A stretch of 64,000 nt of DNA from Prevotellaceae bacterium MN60 (GTDB lineage Bacteria > Bacteroidota > Bacteroidia > Bacteroidales > Bacteroidaceae), in contig FZQZ01000004.1 of NCBI GenBank assembly GCA_900199555.1, positions 1 through 64,000 on the forward strand. The letters run 5' to 3'. Shown piece by piece: positions 44,754-53,340 of the stretch. The notes beneath the pieces are model-generated. The model was given only the letters and a program-made list of their open reading frames with translations, was not told the DNA's origin and ran no database searches. The position numbers were made by a program, and so were the translations under genes. Every line of letters starts with the position of its first letter. Position 1 is the stretch's first letter.

Positions 44754-47483
44754 TTAGAACTCCTGTCCCAAGATGAAGTGGAATTGGCTTCCGCCTCTCT
44801 TAGAAGATGAAGTAGCGTAAGGCTTATCGAAACCGTATGCCCAGTCAATACCCATCAGACCAACCATTGGCAGGAAGATGCGTACACCGATGCCTGCAGA
44901 ACGCTTGATGTCGAATGGATTAAAGTTTCTGGTCTCTGACCATGCGTTACCACCTTCGATGAATCCTAAACCATAGATGGTGGTGTTACCCAACAGCAGT
45001 GGGTAGCGCAACTCCAGCGTAAAGCGGTCGTAAGCATATCCTTCTGCACGATAGGGGGTCAGTGAACCATTCTCATAACCACGCAGACCAACGGTCTCTT
45101 CTGCATAGCCAGAACTATATCCGCTCATACCATCACCACCAACATAGAAAGTTTCAAATGGTGACTTGTTGTTCTTGTTGTAAGAACCGAGCAAGCCGAG
45201 TTCTACGCGTGTCATCAGCACGAGACATTTTACGCCGTTTGTCAGGGCTGTATAGGTCTTTGACTTAAACTTCCACTTGTGATATTCAATCCAACGATAC
45301 TTGTCCTGCAATTCTGCATTATAACGATCTACATCAGTGTTGTAGGTCGCTGCTGTAGCCAGATTTGCATAGTCCTTGTTGTTGAACAATGAGAACGGTG
45401 GCGTGAGTGTCACAGATGCCATGAACTCAGAACCACGACGTGGGAACAGCTGGTTGTCGGTAGACGTACGTGACAAGCTGATACCCAGGTTGATATTGTT
45501 ACAGTTACCGTTAGAAATCAAGAAGTAGCTCCAGTCACGCAGCATATAGCGGGTATATGACAACTGAGTAGACAACTGGAAGTAGTCATCAGGCCAGCGC
45601 AGACGCTTACCCCATCCGATAGATGCACCAAACAACTTGATGTACTTGTCGTCGTCCATCATGGATGTATAGTCGTAGTAACCTTGGTTATAGTAGCCAG
45701 TACCATTATAGTAGTTATAATAGTTGTTCATCCATGCTGAATTACGGTATGTGCTAGAGATATCACTCTGCTTAGAGTAGAACAGGTTTACGCTGAAAGC
45801 GTTAGGGCGCTTACCGCCCAACCAGCCTGTAGAGTAACCTGTTGATATAGAGCTGTAGTAGCTACCATTTGACTGGAATGAGAGAGACAGCTGCTCACCA
45901 TCACCGATAGGCATGATACCACGATGCATCTTATTTTTTCCAAACAGGTTGCGCATGGAGAAGTTATTCAGTTTAATACCTATACGACCAATGATACCTG
46001 TCTGTCCCCAACCCAATGAGAACTCCAACTGGTCATTAGATTTCTGTTCCAGTTCCCAGTTGATATCTACCGAGCCATCATCGTAGTTGGGCTTGATATC
46101 AGGATTTACCTTCTCTGGGTCAAAGAAACCTGTTGAGGCAATTTCACGTGCAGAACGCTGAACAGCATCCTTTGAGAAAAGGTCACCAGGCTTGGTGCGC
46201 AACTCACGGCGTACAACCTCTTCATACAGACGGTCGTTACCATAGATGCGTACGTGGCTGATATGCGCCTGCGTTCCTTCTTCTATACGCATCTCCAAGT
46301 CGATACTATCACCTACGATGTTTACTTCGGTGGGATCTAGACGATAGAACAGATAACCATTGTTCCAATAGTAGTTTCCGATAGCATCTTCGTCTTCAGA
46401 AAGGCGTTTCTTTAACAACTTCTGGTTATAGACGTCACCCTTCTGCATACCAAGGAGGTCGTTCAAACCAAGCGTTTTTCCTACTCTGTTAGTTGGAAGG
46501 ACGGTGTTACCCACCCATGTGATGTTACGAATAAAATAGCGCTCGCCTTCTTCTACCTTTACGAGCACGTTGACATGCTCGTCATCCACCGTCCATACAG
46601 AGTCTTCCAGGATGGTCGCATCACGGAAACCGAGCTCGTTATATTTTTCAATGAGGGCTGCTTTTGCCTCTTCGTAGCGTTCAGGAGTGAACTTCTTTGA
46701 CTTAAAGATATTCTTGACTTTGCCAGCCTCGTTAATCTTTCCAAAGGCACCTTTCTTGAAGAATGAACCCGTAATCTTGTTGTGTGACAGCTTTTCGTTG
46801 CCTTCGAAGATAATCTGGCGTACCTTCATCTTCGATTTCTTATCTATCGTTACGTCAAGAATGACCTCATTCTTACCTGTTACGTCATCGCGTTGGGTGA
46901 TGTCAATCTCGGCATTGTTGAAGCCTTTATCATCAAAGTATTTCTTGGCAAGAATCTTCGCACGGTCCAGCATGTTAGGCGTTATCTGACTACCCTTCAT
47001 GATACCCAGCTTAGCCTCCATGTCCTCGCGTTCGGTCTTCTTCAGACCATAGTAGTTGATGGCGCTAACACGTGGGCGAGTAGCCAGATTAATACAAAGA
47101 TAAATCTTGTTACCTACGATAGAGTCGGCAGAGATAGATACCTTAGAAAACAAACCATGTTTCCAATAGCGTTTGATAGCCTCTGTAATCTGTGTACCAG
47201 GAACATCAATCGTTTGTCCAACAGAGAGTCCGGAAAGACCAGTCAGCACATAGTCCTCATAGCCTTCTACACCCGTAGTTCTCAAACCGCCAATCTCGCA
47301 GAGACGTGGTGTGCCTGCGTACGAGATGTTAGGATGGACAATAACGTCTTGCGCCACAGCGTGGCTAGTGAATAGAGTACAGTGAATAGTGAATAGTGCT
47401 GTCAGCACCATCACTTTCTGTAAAATAGTTTTTCTATTCACCTGATTATTCATATATTTCATTAGAGATCGCAAAATTTTCAT
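44754..47483 (-). CDS. bamA: Outer-membrane protein assembly factor BamA
   Basis: The protein has up to 909 residues. The signal peptide (VLTALFTIHCTLFTSHAVAQ) lies about 25 residues in, so a later Met (8, 11 or 25) may be the true start. Residues about 50-480 hold five POTRA repeats (VSAINYYGLKKTEREDMEAK; VRQIIFEGNEKLSHNKITGS; HISHVRIYGNDRLYEEVVRR). The C-terminal 16-strand barrel ends in RGGSQFHFILGQEF with terminal Phe. It inserts barrel proteins, including the SusC receptors. Part of the signal peptide is encoded by a 7-bp repeat. The downstream ompH genes supply its chaperone clients. Confidence 0.95.
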   Translation of the reverse strand: MKILRSLMKYMNNQVNRKTILQKVMVLTALFTIHCTLFTSHAVAQDVIVHPNISYAGTPRLCEIGGLRTTGVEGYEDYVLTGLSGLSVGQTIDVPGTQITEAIKRYWKHGLFSKVSISADSIVGNKIYLCINLATRPRVSAINYYGLKKTEREDMEAKLGIMKGSQITPNMLDRAKILAKKYFDDKGFNNAEIDITQRDDVTGKNEVILDVTIDKKSKMKVRQIIFEGNEKLSHNKITGSFFKKGAFGKINEAGKVKNIFKSKKFTPERYEEAKAALIEKYNELGFRDATILEDSVWTVDDEHVNVLVKVEEGERYFIRNITWVGNTVLPTNRVGKTLGLNDLLGMQKGDVYNQKLLKKRLSEDEDAIGNYYWNNGYLFYRLDPTEVNIVGDSIDLEMRIEEGTQAHISHVRIYGNDRLYEEVVRRELRTKPGDLFSKDAVQRSAREIASTGFFDPEKVNPDIKPNYDDGSVDINWELEQKSNDQLEFSLGWGQTGIIGRIGIKLNNFSMRNLFGKNKMHRGIMPIGDGEQLSLSFQSNGSYYSSISTGYSTGWLGGKRPNAFSVNLFYSKQSDISSTYRNSAWMNNYYNYYNGTGYYNQGYYDYTSMMDDDKYIKLFGASIGWGKRLRWPDDYFQLSTQLSYTRYMLRDWSYFLISNGNCNNINLGISLSRTSTDNQLFPRRGSEFMASVTLTPPFSLFNNKDYANLATAATYNTDVDRYNAELQDKYRWIEYHKWKFKSKTYTALTNGVKCLVLMTRVELGLLGSYNKNNKSPFETFYVGGDGMSGYSSGYAEETVGLRGYENGSLTPYRAEGYAYDRFTLELRYPLLLGNTTIYGLGFIEGGNAWSETRNFNPFDIKRSAGIGVRIFLPMVGLMGIDWAYGFDKPYATSSSKRGGSQFHFILGQEF
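47367..47398. repeat. 7-bp tandem array in bamA signal-peptide codons
   Basis: AGTGAAT, AGAGTAC, AGTGAAT, AGTGAAT, AGTG on the plus strand, preceded by CT to make CTAGTGAA. Orientation is opposite to the arrays at 44704 and 47485. It encodes the hydrophobic ALFTIHCTLFTSHA. Confidence 0.8.
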
Positions 47484-47484
47484 T

Positions 47485-47528
47485 GTTCACTTTTCACCAT
47501 TCACTCTTCACTATTCTCTGTTCACTAG
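47485..47528. repeat. 7-bp tandem array filling the uppS-bamA gap
   Basis: The six units GTTCACT, TTTCACC, ATTCACT, CTTCACT, ATTCTCT and GTTCACT end in CTAG, whose TAG (minus strand) is the uppS stop. The array is the whole 41-bp gap to the first bamA ATG. Confidence 0.88.
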
Positions 47529-48310
47529 AGACCTTCGGTCTCGCTCTCTACCTGCTCTTCCGTCTTACCGTAGCGGCGCTGACGGTTCTGATAGCTTTCG
47601 ATGGCCTTGTTAAGCTCTGCTTCGTCAAAGTCAGGCCAGTAAGTATCGCAGAAATAGAGCTCAGAGTATGCAATTTGCCAGAGCAGATAGTTAGAGATGC
47701 GTAACTCGCCACCTGTGCGAATCAGCAAGTCTGGATCAGGCATATAGCTTGTCTGCATGTGCTGGCTGATATACTCCTCTGTAATATCTTGTGGGAAGAG
47801 GCCTCCTGTCTTGAGGTTCTTCCACTTTTGTACAAACGTAGGATTATCCATTTCCTCTCTTACCTCAGCAACAATCTCTCTGACGGCATTGGTAATTTCC
47901 CAACGGCTGCTATAGCTTAGGGCAATCGTCATCGTCATCGAGTCGTTCTTGGCGGTATGTTCCTCCGTCTCGTGTAGCTTCTGCTGTACAACATCTGGCA
48001 GACGCTTCAAGTCACCAATGACACGGAAACGTACATTGTTCTTCATGAAGATTTCGTCTTCCAGTGAGGTAAGTACCAAACCCATCAAGGCCGCAACCTC
48101 ATCGGCAGGCCTGTTCCAGTTTTCTGTAGAGAAAGTATAGAGCGTCAAGTATTTGACACCCATATTGCTGCATGCTGTAGTAATGCGACGTACAGCTTCA
48201 ACTCCAGCCTGATGGCCGTAGCTGCGTTCTTTGCCTCGTTCCACGGCCCAGCGTCCGTTGCCGTCCATTATGATGGCAATATGCTGGGGAATGTTTTTAG
48301 TCTCTATCAT
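47525..48310 (-). CDS. uppS: Isoprenyl transferase (undecaprenyl diphosphate synthase)
   Basis: The protein has 261 residues. The catalytic Asp16 is in [10 protein letters not shown], followed by [13 protein letters not shown], the substrate segment [11 protein letters not shown] and the C-terminal [18 protein letters not shown] with the Arg/Ser residues that bind IPP. It makes the C55 lipid carrier for peptidoglycan and O-antigen. Its start overlaps the DUF6089 gene by 14 bp. Confidence 0.95.
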   Translation of the reverse strand: MIETKNIPQHIAIIMDGNGRWAVERGKERSYGHQAGVEAVRRITTACSNMGVKYLTLYTFSTENWNRPADEVAALMGLVLTSLEDEIFMKNNVRFRVIGDLKRLPDVVQQKLHETEEHTAKNDSMTMTIALSYSSRWEITNAVREIVAEVREEMDNPTFVQKWKNLKTGGLFPQDITEEYISQHMQTSYMPDPDLLIRTGGELRISNYLLWQIAYSELYFCDTYWPDFDEAELNKAIESYQNRQRRYGKTEEQVESETEGL

Positions 48311-48974
48311 TGTGACATGTTTTACATTTAGCCCACAAGTCGTAGGTTACCGACAAGCGCAACTGACTATAGCAGTCCGTATTCTTGAACAATCCAGAGC
48401 TCTTGATGCCGTAAGGGTCTTTTGCTCCGTCTAAAGCGTCACTGCCACTCAAGTGCATTGCCCATTCTAAGGCAAGATTCACGCGGTCGGCAGCTTTGTA
48501 TTTGACGCCTACGCCCAAGGGCATATTCATGGCGACCTCCGCCTTGCTGTCTAGCTTGCAGGCTGTGATACCTAAGCCAAACAGAATATAGGGTGTGAGC
48601 CGTTGGGCTCCACGATATTCCATTCCTGTACCATAGGGCCAGAAGTTGTACTCCATTCTGAAACCTACGTCCCACAGTTTACTGGTAAAGCTATAACCCT
48701 CCCATTCCTGTGGAATGTGCGACTTGATGTCTTTTGTGCTACCTTTCAGTTGACCGTAGCTGATGTTCATCGCTGCAGCCACGCGAGGATTAAATTTGTA
48801 TTTGGCCAAGAGCGAGAACATGGGTTGTGAGTCTTTGAAGAGGCTACTATTAAAGTCGCCTTGATAGGATACCATACCAATTCCTCCGCCTATTTCCAGG
48901 CGATATTCTGGCTCTGTTTGTGCTTGAACACTTGTGGCCAGCATCAGCAGAATGGCAATGATAATGTGCTTCAA
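48297..48974 (-). CDS. DUF6089-family outer-membrane beta-barrel protein
   Basis: The protein has 225 residues with signal peptide [18 protein letters not shown]. The mature part ([20 protein letters not shown]) and repeated amphipathic strands ([24 protein letters not shown], [20 protein letters not shown]) fit a small OmpA-type barrel; the family is regularly encoded before uppS-bamA in Bacteroidetes. Its function is unknown. It overlaps uppS by 14 bp. The last residues [12 protein letters not shown] contain a Cys-x-x-Cys-His that I regard as incidental. Confidence 0.82.
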   Translation of the reverse strand: MKHIIIAILLMLATSVQAQTEPEYRLEIGGGIGMVSYQGDFNSSLFKDSQPMFSLLAKYKFNPRVAAAMNISYGQLKGSTKDIKSHIPQEWEGYSFTSKLWDVGFRMEYNFWPYGTGMEYRGAQRLTPYILFGLGITACKLDSKAEVAMNMPLGVGVKYKAADRVNLALEWAMHLSGSDALDGAKDPYGIKSSGLFKNTDCYSQLRLSVTYDLWAKCKTCHNDRD

Positions 48975-49000
48975 ATCTTCTACTTTTTGGTTTTTAGTTC

Positions 49001-49050
49001 TTTACTCTTATCTATTCACTCTTATCTATTCACTATTCACTCTTCTCTAG
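49001..49050. repeat. 7-bp tandem array between DUF6242 and DUF6089 genes
   Basis: The seven units TTTACTC, TTATCTA, TTCACTC, TTATCTA, TTCACTA, TTCACTC and TTCTCTA end in CTAG, whose TAG (minus strand) is the stop of the DUF6242 gene. Confidence 0.88.
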
Positions 49051-50162
49051 CGAAGCGCCCAGCCGAGTCTGTTGATTCTTCCTCTCCAAACCTCCTTGCT
49101 GCTACCATAGTCGCAGTAGAGCCAGATGTAGTTATCTGCATCTGTTTTGATGGTGATGTGCTTGATGTCTGTATGCTTGAATTCGGCAGGCATGCCGAAA
49201 TCTGTGAATTCTTTCCAAGTGATACCGTTGTCGCGGCTCTTGTAAATCTTGTAGTAATCTCCACCAAATGCCAGAATGCCGTCATCGTATTTAACGAGTG
49301 TCAGATTTTCTAGGATAGGCAGATTGTAGATGTCGTTATCGTTACGCTCAATCAATGTCCACTGACTCTTAGGAGCAGCTTTGCTGTAGTCCACAATCTT
49401 GCGCCAAACCATTGCGCGCTTGCTGTTTGCGTCAGAAGCTCCTGCCATCAAGACATAGTCTGTTGAGTCAGAGAGGAACAAGGGGTAGCTTACCAGTGCC
49501 ACGTTCTGAGTTGGCAGGAATGCAGCATCTTCAGCATCGTCAGCTAAGTCTTGCTCCCATGTTGCCTGGTCTTTCTTTAATACCATCAGCTTGTTGTCGG
49601 TAGAGATTCCGTACTCTTCTACGGTGCTCTTGCCCAGATACTGCTTCAGTCCGGCAGGTGTAGCCACTTCTTCGGGGAAAGCAACATCACTCATGCGAGT
49701 CCATACCATCTCTTCAGCCTCTTGCTTGTGTACGTTGACTTGAACAATATACTCGTTGTAGCCGACACCACTGCTGGGGTAAACCACAATGCTGCGAGGC
49801 TTGCTAAAGTCCAGACTATCTGTTGGATTGATGTAGGTAATACTGTCGCGCTTCTCATTGAGAAGATATGCTACGCCATTATTCATCGTGCTAATGTTGC
49901 AGATGACATGAGCTACATCTGTACCGGTGGGAAGCGAGTCTGTATTGTAAATCTGATGATTGATAGCGTCAATATGGAAGAGATAATTACTTCCTTTGAA
50001 GGTGGTCTTCTCGCCATCGATATAGCGATTCATGGTGCCCAAAGAGAAATCTGTGATGACTGCATCATCATAGAGTATCGTTTCGTCATCGCCTGCACCA
50101 AGGCATGAGGTTAGTGTTGCTAACGCAACCAAAAACAGGTATATTGTCTTTATTTGTTTCAT
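49047..50162 (-). CDS. DUF6242-type lipoprotein
   Basis: The protein has 371 residues with a lipoprotein signal (VALATLTSCLGAGDDE, Cys about 20). The mature part has an N-terminal DUF-type domain (AVITDFSLGTMNRYIDG; GYNEYIVQVNVHKQEAEEMV) and then a beta-propeller-like C-terminal half with KSRDNGITWKEFTDFGMPAE, a BNR/sialidase-type Asp-box motif. No sialidase catalytic residues were identified. It is the first gene of the envelope operon with promoter 50193-50200. Its role in envelope biogenesis is unknown. Confidence 0.75.
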   Translation of the reverse strand: MKQIKTIYLFLVALATLTSCLGAGDDETILYDDAVITDFSLGTMNRYIDGEKTTFKGSNYLFHIDAINHQIYNTDSLPTGTDVAHVICNISTMNNGVAYLLNEKRDSITYINPTDSLDFSKPRSIVVYPSSGVGYNEYIVQVNVHKQEAEEMVWTRMSDVAFPEEVATPAGLKQYLGKSTVEEYGISTDNKLMVLKKDQATWEQDLADDAEDAAFLPTQNVALVSYPLFLSDSTDYVLMAGASDANSKRAMVWRKIVDYSKAAPKSQWTLIERNDNDIYNLPILENLTLVKYDDGILAFGGDYYKIYKSRDNGITWKEFTDFGMPAEFKHTDIKHITIKTDADNYIWLYCDYGSSKEVWRGRINRLGWALR

Positions 50163-50192
50163 CTATATGAGACTTTATTCTAAAATTCCGTG

Positions 50193-50200
50193 CAAATTTA
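50193..50200 (-). promoter_or_regulatory. -7 element of envelope operon promoter
   Basis: TAAATTTG on the minus strand, 30 bp before the DUF6242 ATG; TTTG at 50226-50223 is 22 bp upstream, slightly long. Confidence 0.5.
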
Positions 50201-50345
50201 CGCACAATTCTGCAATTTTGAGCAAAAATCTTCCTTTTATTAAGTTAAATATATGATAAATCATGATATTTTATGTTTTATAAACAAAAGAGTTGGCTCA
50301 AAAATCATCTATTGTAAGTATTTTTGTGTTATTCAGCGGGTTTTT

Positions 50346-50377
50346 CTTGGCGTTGTCATGATTATTGAGTACCTTTG
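50346..50377 (+). promoter_or_regulatory. Promoter of the decayed secreted-protein gene
   Basis: CTTG (50346-50349), 20 bp, then TACCTTTG (50370-50377). The rest of 50163-50426 is AT-rich with no gene seen. Confidence 0.65.
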
Positions 50378-50426
50378 CATCACCTTTTTTGAAGATTGTT
50401 TTTTTATTAATTAATTTAACTAAACT

Positions 50427-50800
50427 ATGAAGAAAAAACTTGTTATCCTAGGATTGCTATCGATGGTGATGGGACGAGTTGTAACAGCTCAGGCAGAGAC
50501 TGTTAGCCCTTATCTCCAGGATTTCAATCGATCACTAAACACTGACGACCATGCATTTGCTCCCACGGGTTGGAGCCATCTCGTCGACGCCTTCCATTAT
50601 GAAAATGCAGACTACTACGTAAACTATTTCTACAGTTACATGAGTGGCCTGATATGATGCTGACTATACTGTAAAGGCTGGTGGCTCGCCAGCGCTTTAC
50701 GCTGCAAGGTTTCAAGGCTACCGATAGTCAGCGTGGCTTGACCATCGAACGCTTCACTAATGAGAAGGGTGAAATCATCGTTCGCAAAGTAGTGAAGTAA
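50427..50800 (+). pseudogene. Remnant of a secreted protein, internally deleted and frameshifted
   Basis: The first frame encodes 76 residues: a signal peptide (KKKLVILGLLSMVMG, then VVTAQA) and SPYLQDFNRSLNTDDHAFAP, a start like that of secreted choice-of-anchor or Fn3 proteins. It stops at 50655-50657. A different frame (about 50681-50800) continues with RQRFTLQGFKATDSQRGLTI and ends EIIVRKVVK, which looks like a secretion-type C-terminal tail. Start and end of one gene therefore remain with the middle lost. Promoter (50346-50377) and terminator (50826-50857) are intact. Confidence 0.7.
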
Positions 50801-50825
50801 TCATATTTCGAAAAGACAATCTTCG

Positions 50826-50857
50826 ACACGGAGCTCCTTGGGGCTCCGTGTTTTTTG
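50826..50857 (+). terminator. Terminator after the pseudogene
   Basis: A 9-bp stem (50826-50834 with 50843-50851) followed by six T. Confidence 0.85.
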
Positions 50858-50861
50858 TATA

Positions 50862-50901
50862 TAAAAAAGAGCACGGTATGAATCTCTCACTCCGTGCTCT
50901 T
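50862..50901 (-). terminator. Terminator of the 31-codon gene
   Basis: A perfect 10-bp stem AAGAGCACGG/CCGTGCTCTT (50867-50876 with 50892-50901) followed on the minus strand by TTTTTTAT, 5 bp past the stop. Confidence 0.82.
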
Positions 50902-50905
50902 TCCA

Positions 50906-51001
50906 CTAACGAATGTTGGTATGAACTAGTGTAATAACGCTGAGAATCATGGTTACAACCACTGCTCCTACCAGCATCGTTGTTTGAAAATCTAATAACA
51001 T
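50906..51001 (-). CDS. 31-residue putative membrane peptide
   Basis: The ORF starts MLLDFQTTMLVGAVVVTMIL and ends in VHTNIR: one hydrophobic helix (about 9-26) flanked by short polar ends. It is supported as a gene by its surroundings: AAGG ten bases before the ATG, a promoter -7 element at 51082-51075 and a dedicated terminator at 50862-50901, with nothing else in the unit. I do not recognise the family. It could be a small regulatory membrane protein, a type I toxin-like peptide, or a short ORF on a small RNA. Confidence 0.55.
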   Translation of the reverse strand: MLLDFQTTMLVGAVVVTMILSVITLVHTNIR

Positions 51002-51074
51002 AATCTTTACCTTAAAAATCTTTTTAACTACTAACCTAATGAATGAACAAAGTAATCGTCTCGATTACGCGATG

Positions 51075-51082
51075 CAAAATTA
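51075..51082 (-). promoter_or_regulatory. -7 element of 31-codon gene
   Basis: TAATTTTG on the minus strand, 74 bp before the ATG, giving a leader of about 70 nt. Confidence 0.55.
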
Positions 51083-51106
51083 CGAAGTTTTTAAAGTATA
51101 GACAAT

Positions 51107-51144
51107 AAATAAGGGCGATTTCCGAATGAAATCGCCCCTTATTT
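51107..51144. terminator. Long hairpin at the end of the pckA unit
   Basis: A 16-bp stem with one bulged C (51107-51122 with 51128-51144), loop CGAAT. On the minus strand it is followed by ATTGTC. It probably ends the pckA transcript about 200 nt after its stop. Confidence 0.65.
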
Positions 51145-51153
51145 TGATGTATA

Positions 51154-51351
51154 TCAAACGTCAAACGTTCATCGCTCCCACGAGCTATGCTCGCTTTCTT
51201 CAACCTGAAGGTCGAAGTGTGGCGTTGCAATGTACCTTTAGGTCAAAGAACGTTCAACGTTCAACGTTGCTTTCAGCGACACCGCTCACGCTCGGCATAG
51301 CTCATGCAAGCATGGCTCTGCTCTCGCTTAATCGCGGCGTTCAACGTATTA
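51154..51351. repeat. Repeat-rich 3' region of pckA with 7-bp AACGTTC units
   Basis: TCAAACG occurs twice in tandem (51154-51167), AACGTTC/AACGTTC/AACGTTG at 51249-51269, and GCGTTCAACGTATT at 51338-51351 covering the pckA stop. Between them are imperfect copies of GAGCTATGCTCGC and GCTCGGCATAGCTC in inverted orientation. No gene is seen. Confidence 0.65.
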
Positions 51352-52962
51352 GAGTTTTGGACCAGCAGCTACAAGTGCCTTACCAGCCTCGTTGCCCTCG
51401 TACTTCTTGAAGTTCTTGATGAAGCGAGCAGCCAAATCCTTAGCCTTCTCTTCCCACTCAGCAGCGTTTGCATAAGTGTCGCGAGGATCGAGGATGTTGG
51501 TATCTACGCCCTCAAGCTCTGTGGGAACCTCGAAGTCGAAGAAAGGAATCTTCTTGGTAGGAGCCTTCAGGATGGCACCACCCAGGATAGCGTCGATAAT
51601 ACCACGAGTGTCGCGGATAGAGATACGCTTGCCAGTACCGTTCCAACCAGTGTTTACGAGGTATGCCTTAGCACCGCTCTTCTCCATCTTCTTAACGAGC
51701 TCCTCAGCATACTTTGTAGGATGCAGCTCGAGGAATGCCTGACCGAAGCAAGCAGAGAAGGTTGGAGTAGGCTCAGTGATACCGCGCTCTGTACCAGCCA
51801 ACTTAGCTGTGAAACCAGACAGGAAGTAGTACTTAGTCTGCTCAGGAGTCAGGATAGATACTGGGGGCAGTACGCCGAATGCGTCAGCTGACAGGAAGAT
51901 AACGTTCTTAGCGTCAGGACCAGCACTCTTACCATTTACCTTCTTAACTACCTTCTCGATGTGGTCGATAGGATAGCTTACACGAGTATTCTCAGTTACG
52001 CTCTTATCAGCGAAGTCGATCTTACCAGCCTCATCAACAGTTACGTTCTCGAGCAGAGCGTTGCGACGGATAGCGTTGTAGATGTCGGGCTCGCTCTCCT
52101 TGTCGAGGTTGATAACCTTAGCGTAGCAACCACCTTCGAGGTTGAATACACCCTCGTCGTCCCATCCGTGCTCGTCGTCACCAATCAGCAGACGCTTAGG
52201 ATCGGTAGACAGAGTGGTCTTACCTGTACCAGACAGACCGAAGAAGATAGCGGTGTTCTTACCCTCCATATCGGTGTTAGCAGAGCAGTGCATTGAAGCG
52301 ATGCCCTGGAGAGGCAGATAGTAGTTCTGCATAGAGAACATACCCTTCTTCATCTCACCACCGTACCATGTATTGATGATAACCTGCTCACGGCTTGTAG
52401 TGTTGAAGGCTACACAAGTCTCTGAGTTCAGCCCCAGCTCCTTGAAGTTCTCAACCTTAGCCTTAGAAGCATTGTAAATTACAAAGTTAGGCTTGAAGTT
52501 CTCCAGTTCCTCAGCAGTAGGCTGGATGAACATGTTTGTAACGAAGTGAGCCTGCCATGCTACCTCAACGATGAAGCGAACAGCCAGACGAGTACCCTCG
52601 TTAGCACCGCAGAAAGCGTCAACAACATACAGATTCTTGTTGCAGAGCTCCTTAACAGCGATATCCTTAACCTTAGCCCATACCTCTTCGCTCATGGGGT
52701 GGTTATCGTTCTTGTATTCCTCAGAAGTCCACCAAACCTTGTCCTGGCTCTGTGCATCCTTTACGATGTACTTGTCCTTAGGTGAACGACCAGTGTAGAT
52801 ACCTGTCATTACGTTGACAGCGTTCAGCTCAGTGTTCTGACCCTTGTCGAAACCAGTCAGGCCAGCCTTAGTCTCCTCTGCAAAGAGAGTCTCATACGAA
52901 GGATTGTGAGCAATCACGGTAGAACCGGTGATGCCATACTGTGTTAAATCTAATGTTGCCAT
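51349..52962 (-). CDS. pckA: Phosphoenolpyruvate carboxykinase (ATP)
   Basis: The protein has 537 residues, a normal length. The P-loop [16 protein letters not shown] and the metal/ATP segment [16 protein letters not shown] are intact, with TGRSPKDKY near residue 55 and [17 protein letters not shown] near 425. It interconverts oxaloacetate and PEP; in fermentative Bacteroidales it usually runs toward oxaloacetate, fixing CO2 on the succinate route. It is monocistronic with promoter 53038-53045. Confidence 0.97.
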   Translation of the reverse strand: MATLDLTQYGITGSTVIAHNPSYETLFAEETKAGLTGFDKGQNTELNAVNVMTGIYTGRSPKDKYIVKDAQSQDKVWWTSEEYKNDNHPMSEEVWAKVKDIAVKELCNKNLYVVDAFCGANEGTRLAVRFIVEVAWQAHFVTNMFIQPTAEELENFKPNFVIYNASKAKVENFKELGLNSETCVAFNTTSREQVIINTWYGGEMKKGMFSMQNYYLPLQGIASMHCSANTDMEGKNTAIFFGLSGTGKTTLSTDPKRLLIGDDEHGWDDEGVFNLEGGCYAKVINLDKESEPDIYNAIRRNALLENVTVDEAGKIDFADKSVTENTRVSYPIDHIEKVVKKVNGKSAGPDAKNVIFLSADAFGVLPPVSILTPEQTKYYFLSGFTAKLAGTERGITEPTPTFSACFGQAFLELHPTKYAEELVKKMEKSGAKAYLVNTGWNGTGKRISIRDTRGIIDAILGGAILKAPTKKIPFFDFEVPTELEGVDTNILDPRDTYANAAEWEEKAKDLAARFIKNFKKYEGNEAGKALVAAGPKL

Positions 52963-53037
52963 AATTTTAACTTGTTTATTTAGTGAATTTTACTATTACC
53001 TATTCAGCATTTGTGACCTGATACTCAAATCACGGCG

Positions 53038-53045
53038 CAAAGGTA
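53038..53045 (-). promoter_or_regulatory. -7 element of pckA promoter
   Basis: TACCTTTG on the minus strand, 75 bp before the ATG. The -33 position falls inside the 7-bp array at 53054-53081 and has no TTTG. Confidence 0.6.
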
Positions 53046-53053
53046 CATAATTT

Positions 53054-53081
53054 AATTGAGAATTGAGAATCGAGAATTGAG
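53054..53081. repeat. 7-bp tandem array in the pckA promoter
   Basis: AATTGAG, AATTGAG, AATCGAG, AATTGAG: four units covering the -16 to -45 region of the pckA promoter. Confidence 0.85.
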
Positions 53082-53180
53082 AAATTTCCTTTTTTCAGCC
53101 TTTTTTCCGTTAAAGTATACAAAAAGTTGTGTGCGCATAACAATTTTGTAATACGGAGTTGACAAAACGCGAAAAAACGA

Positions 53181-53310
53181 ATTTTTCCTTGCATTTTTAC
53201 TCGACTTTTCGTAACATTGCGATTACAATCGCGAAGTTACTTCGTCTCGGAAATGAAAAGAAAAACAGGTTTTCCTTTTGCATTTCTCTCGACTTTTCGT
53301 AACTTTGCAG
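53181..53310. repeat. Imperfect duplication of the upp promoter region
   Basis: The stretch at 53181-53221 is repeated with changes at 53270-53310; both contain CTCGACTTTTCGTAAC. The downstream copy carries the functional-looking TAACTTTG, while the upstream copy reads TAACATTG. The 3' flank of the upstream copy holds the palindrome CGAAGTTACTTCG. Confidence 0.7.
53277..53307 (+). promoter_or_regulatory. upp promoter
   Basis: TTTG (53277-53280), 19 bp, then TAACTTTG (53300-53307), a full consensus 33 bp before the ATG. Confidence 0.78.
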
Positions 53311-53340
53311 TGGAAAATAAAAACAATAATCCCAAATACG

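Noticed and set aside
48930..48974. Cys-x-x-Cys-His in the DUF6089 tail (encoded at the other end near 48300) as a heme site
   Set aside because: A single motif in the last residues of a predicted barrel protein, with no c-type cytochrome context.
44069..49050. Tandem arrays considered as a CRISPR locus
   Set aside because: Units are 7-9 bp and contiguous without spacers, and no cas gene is present.
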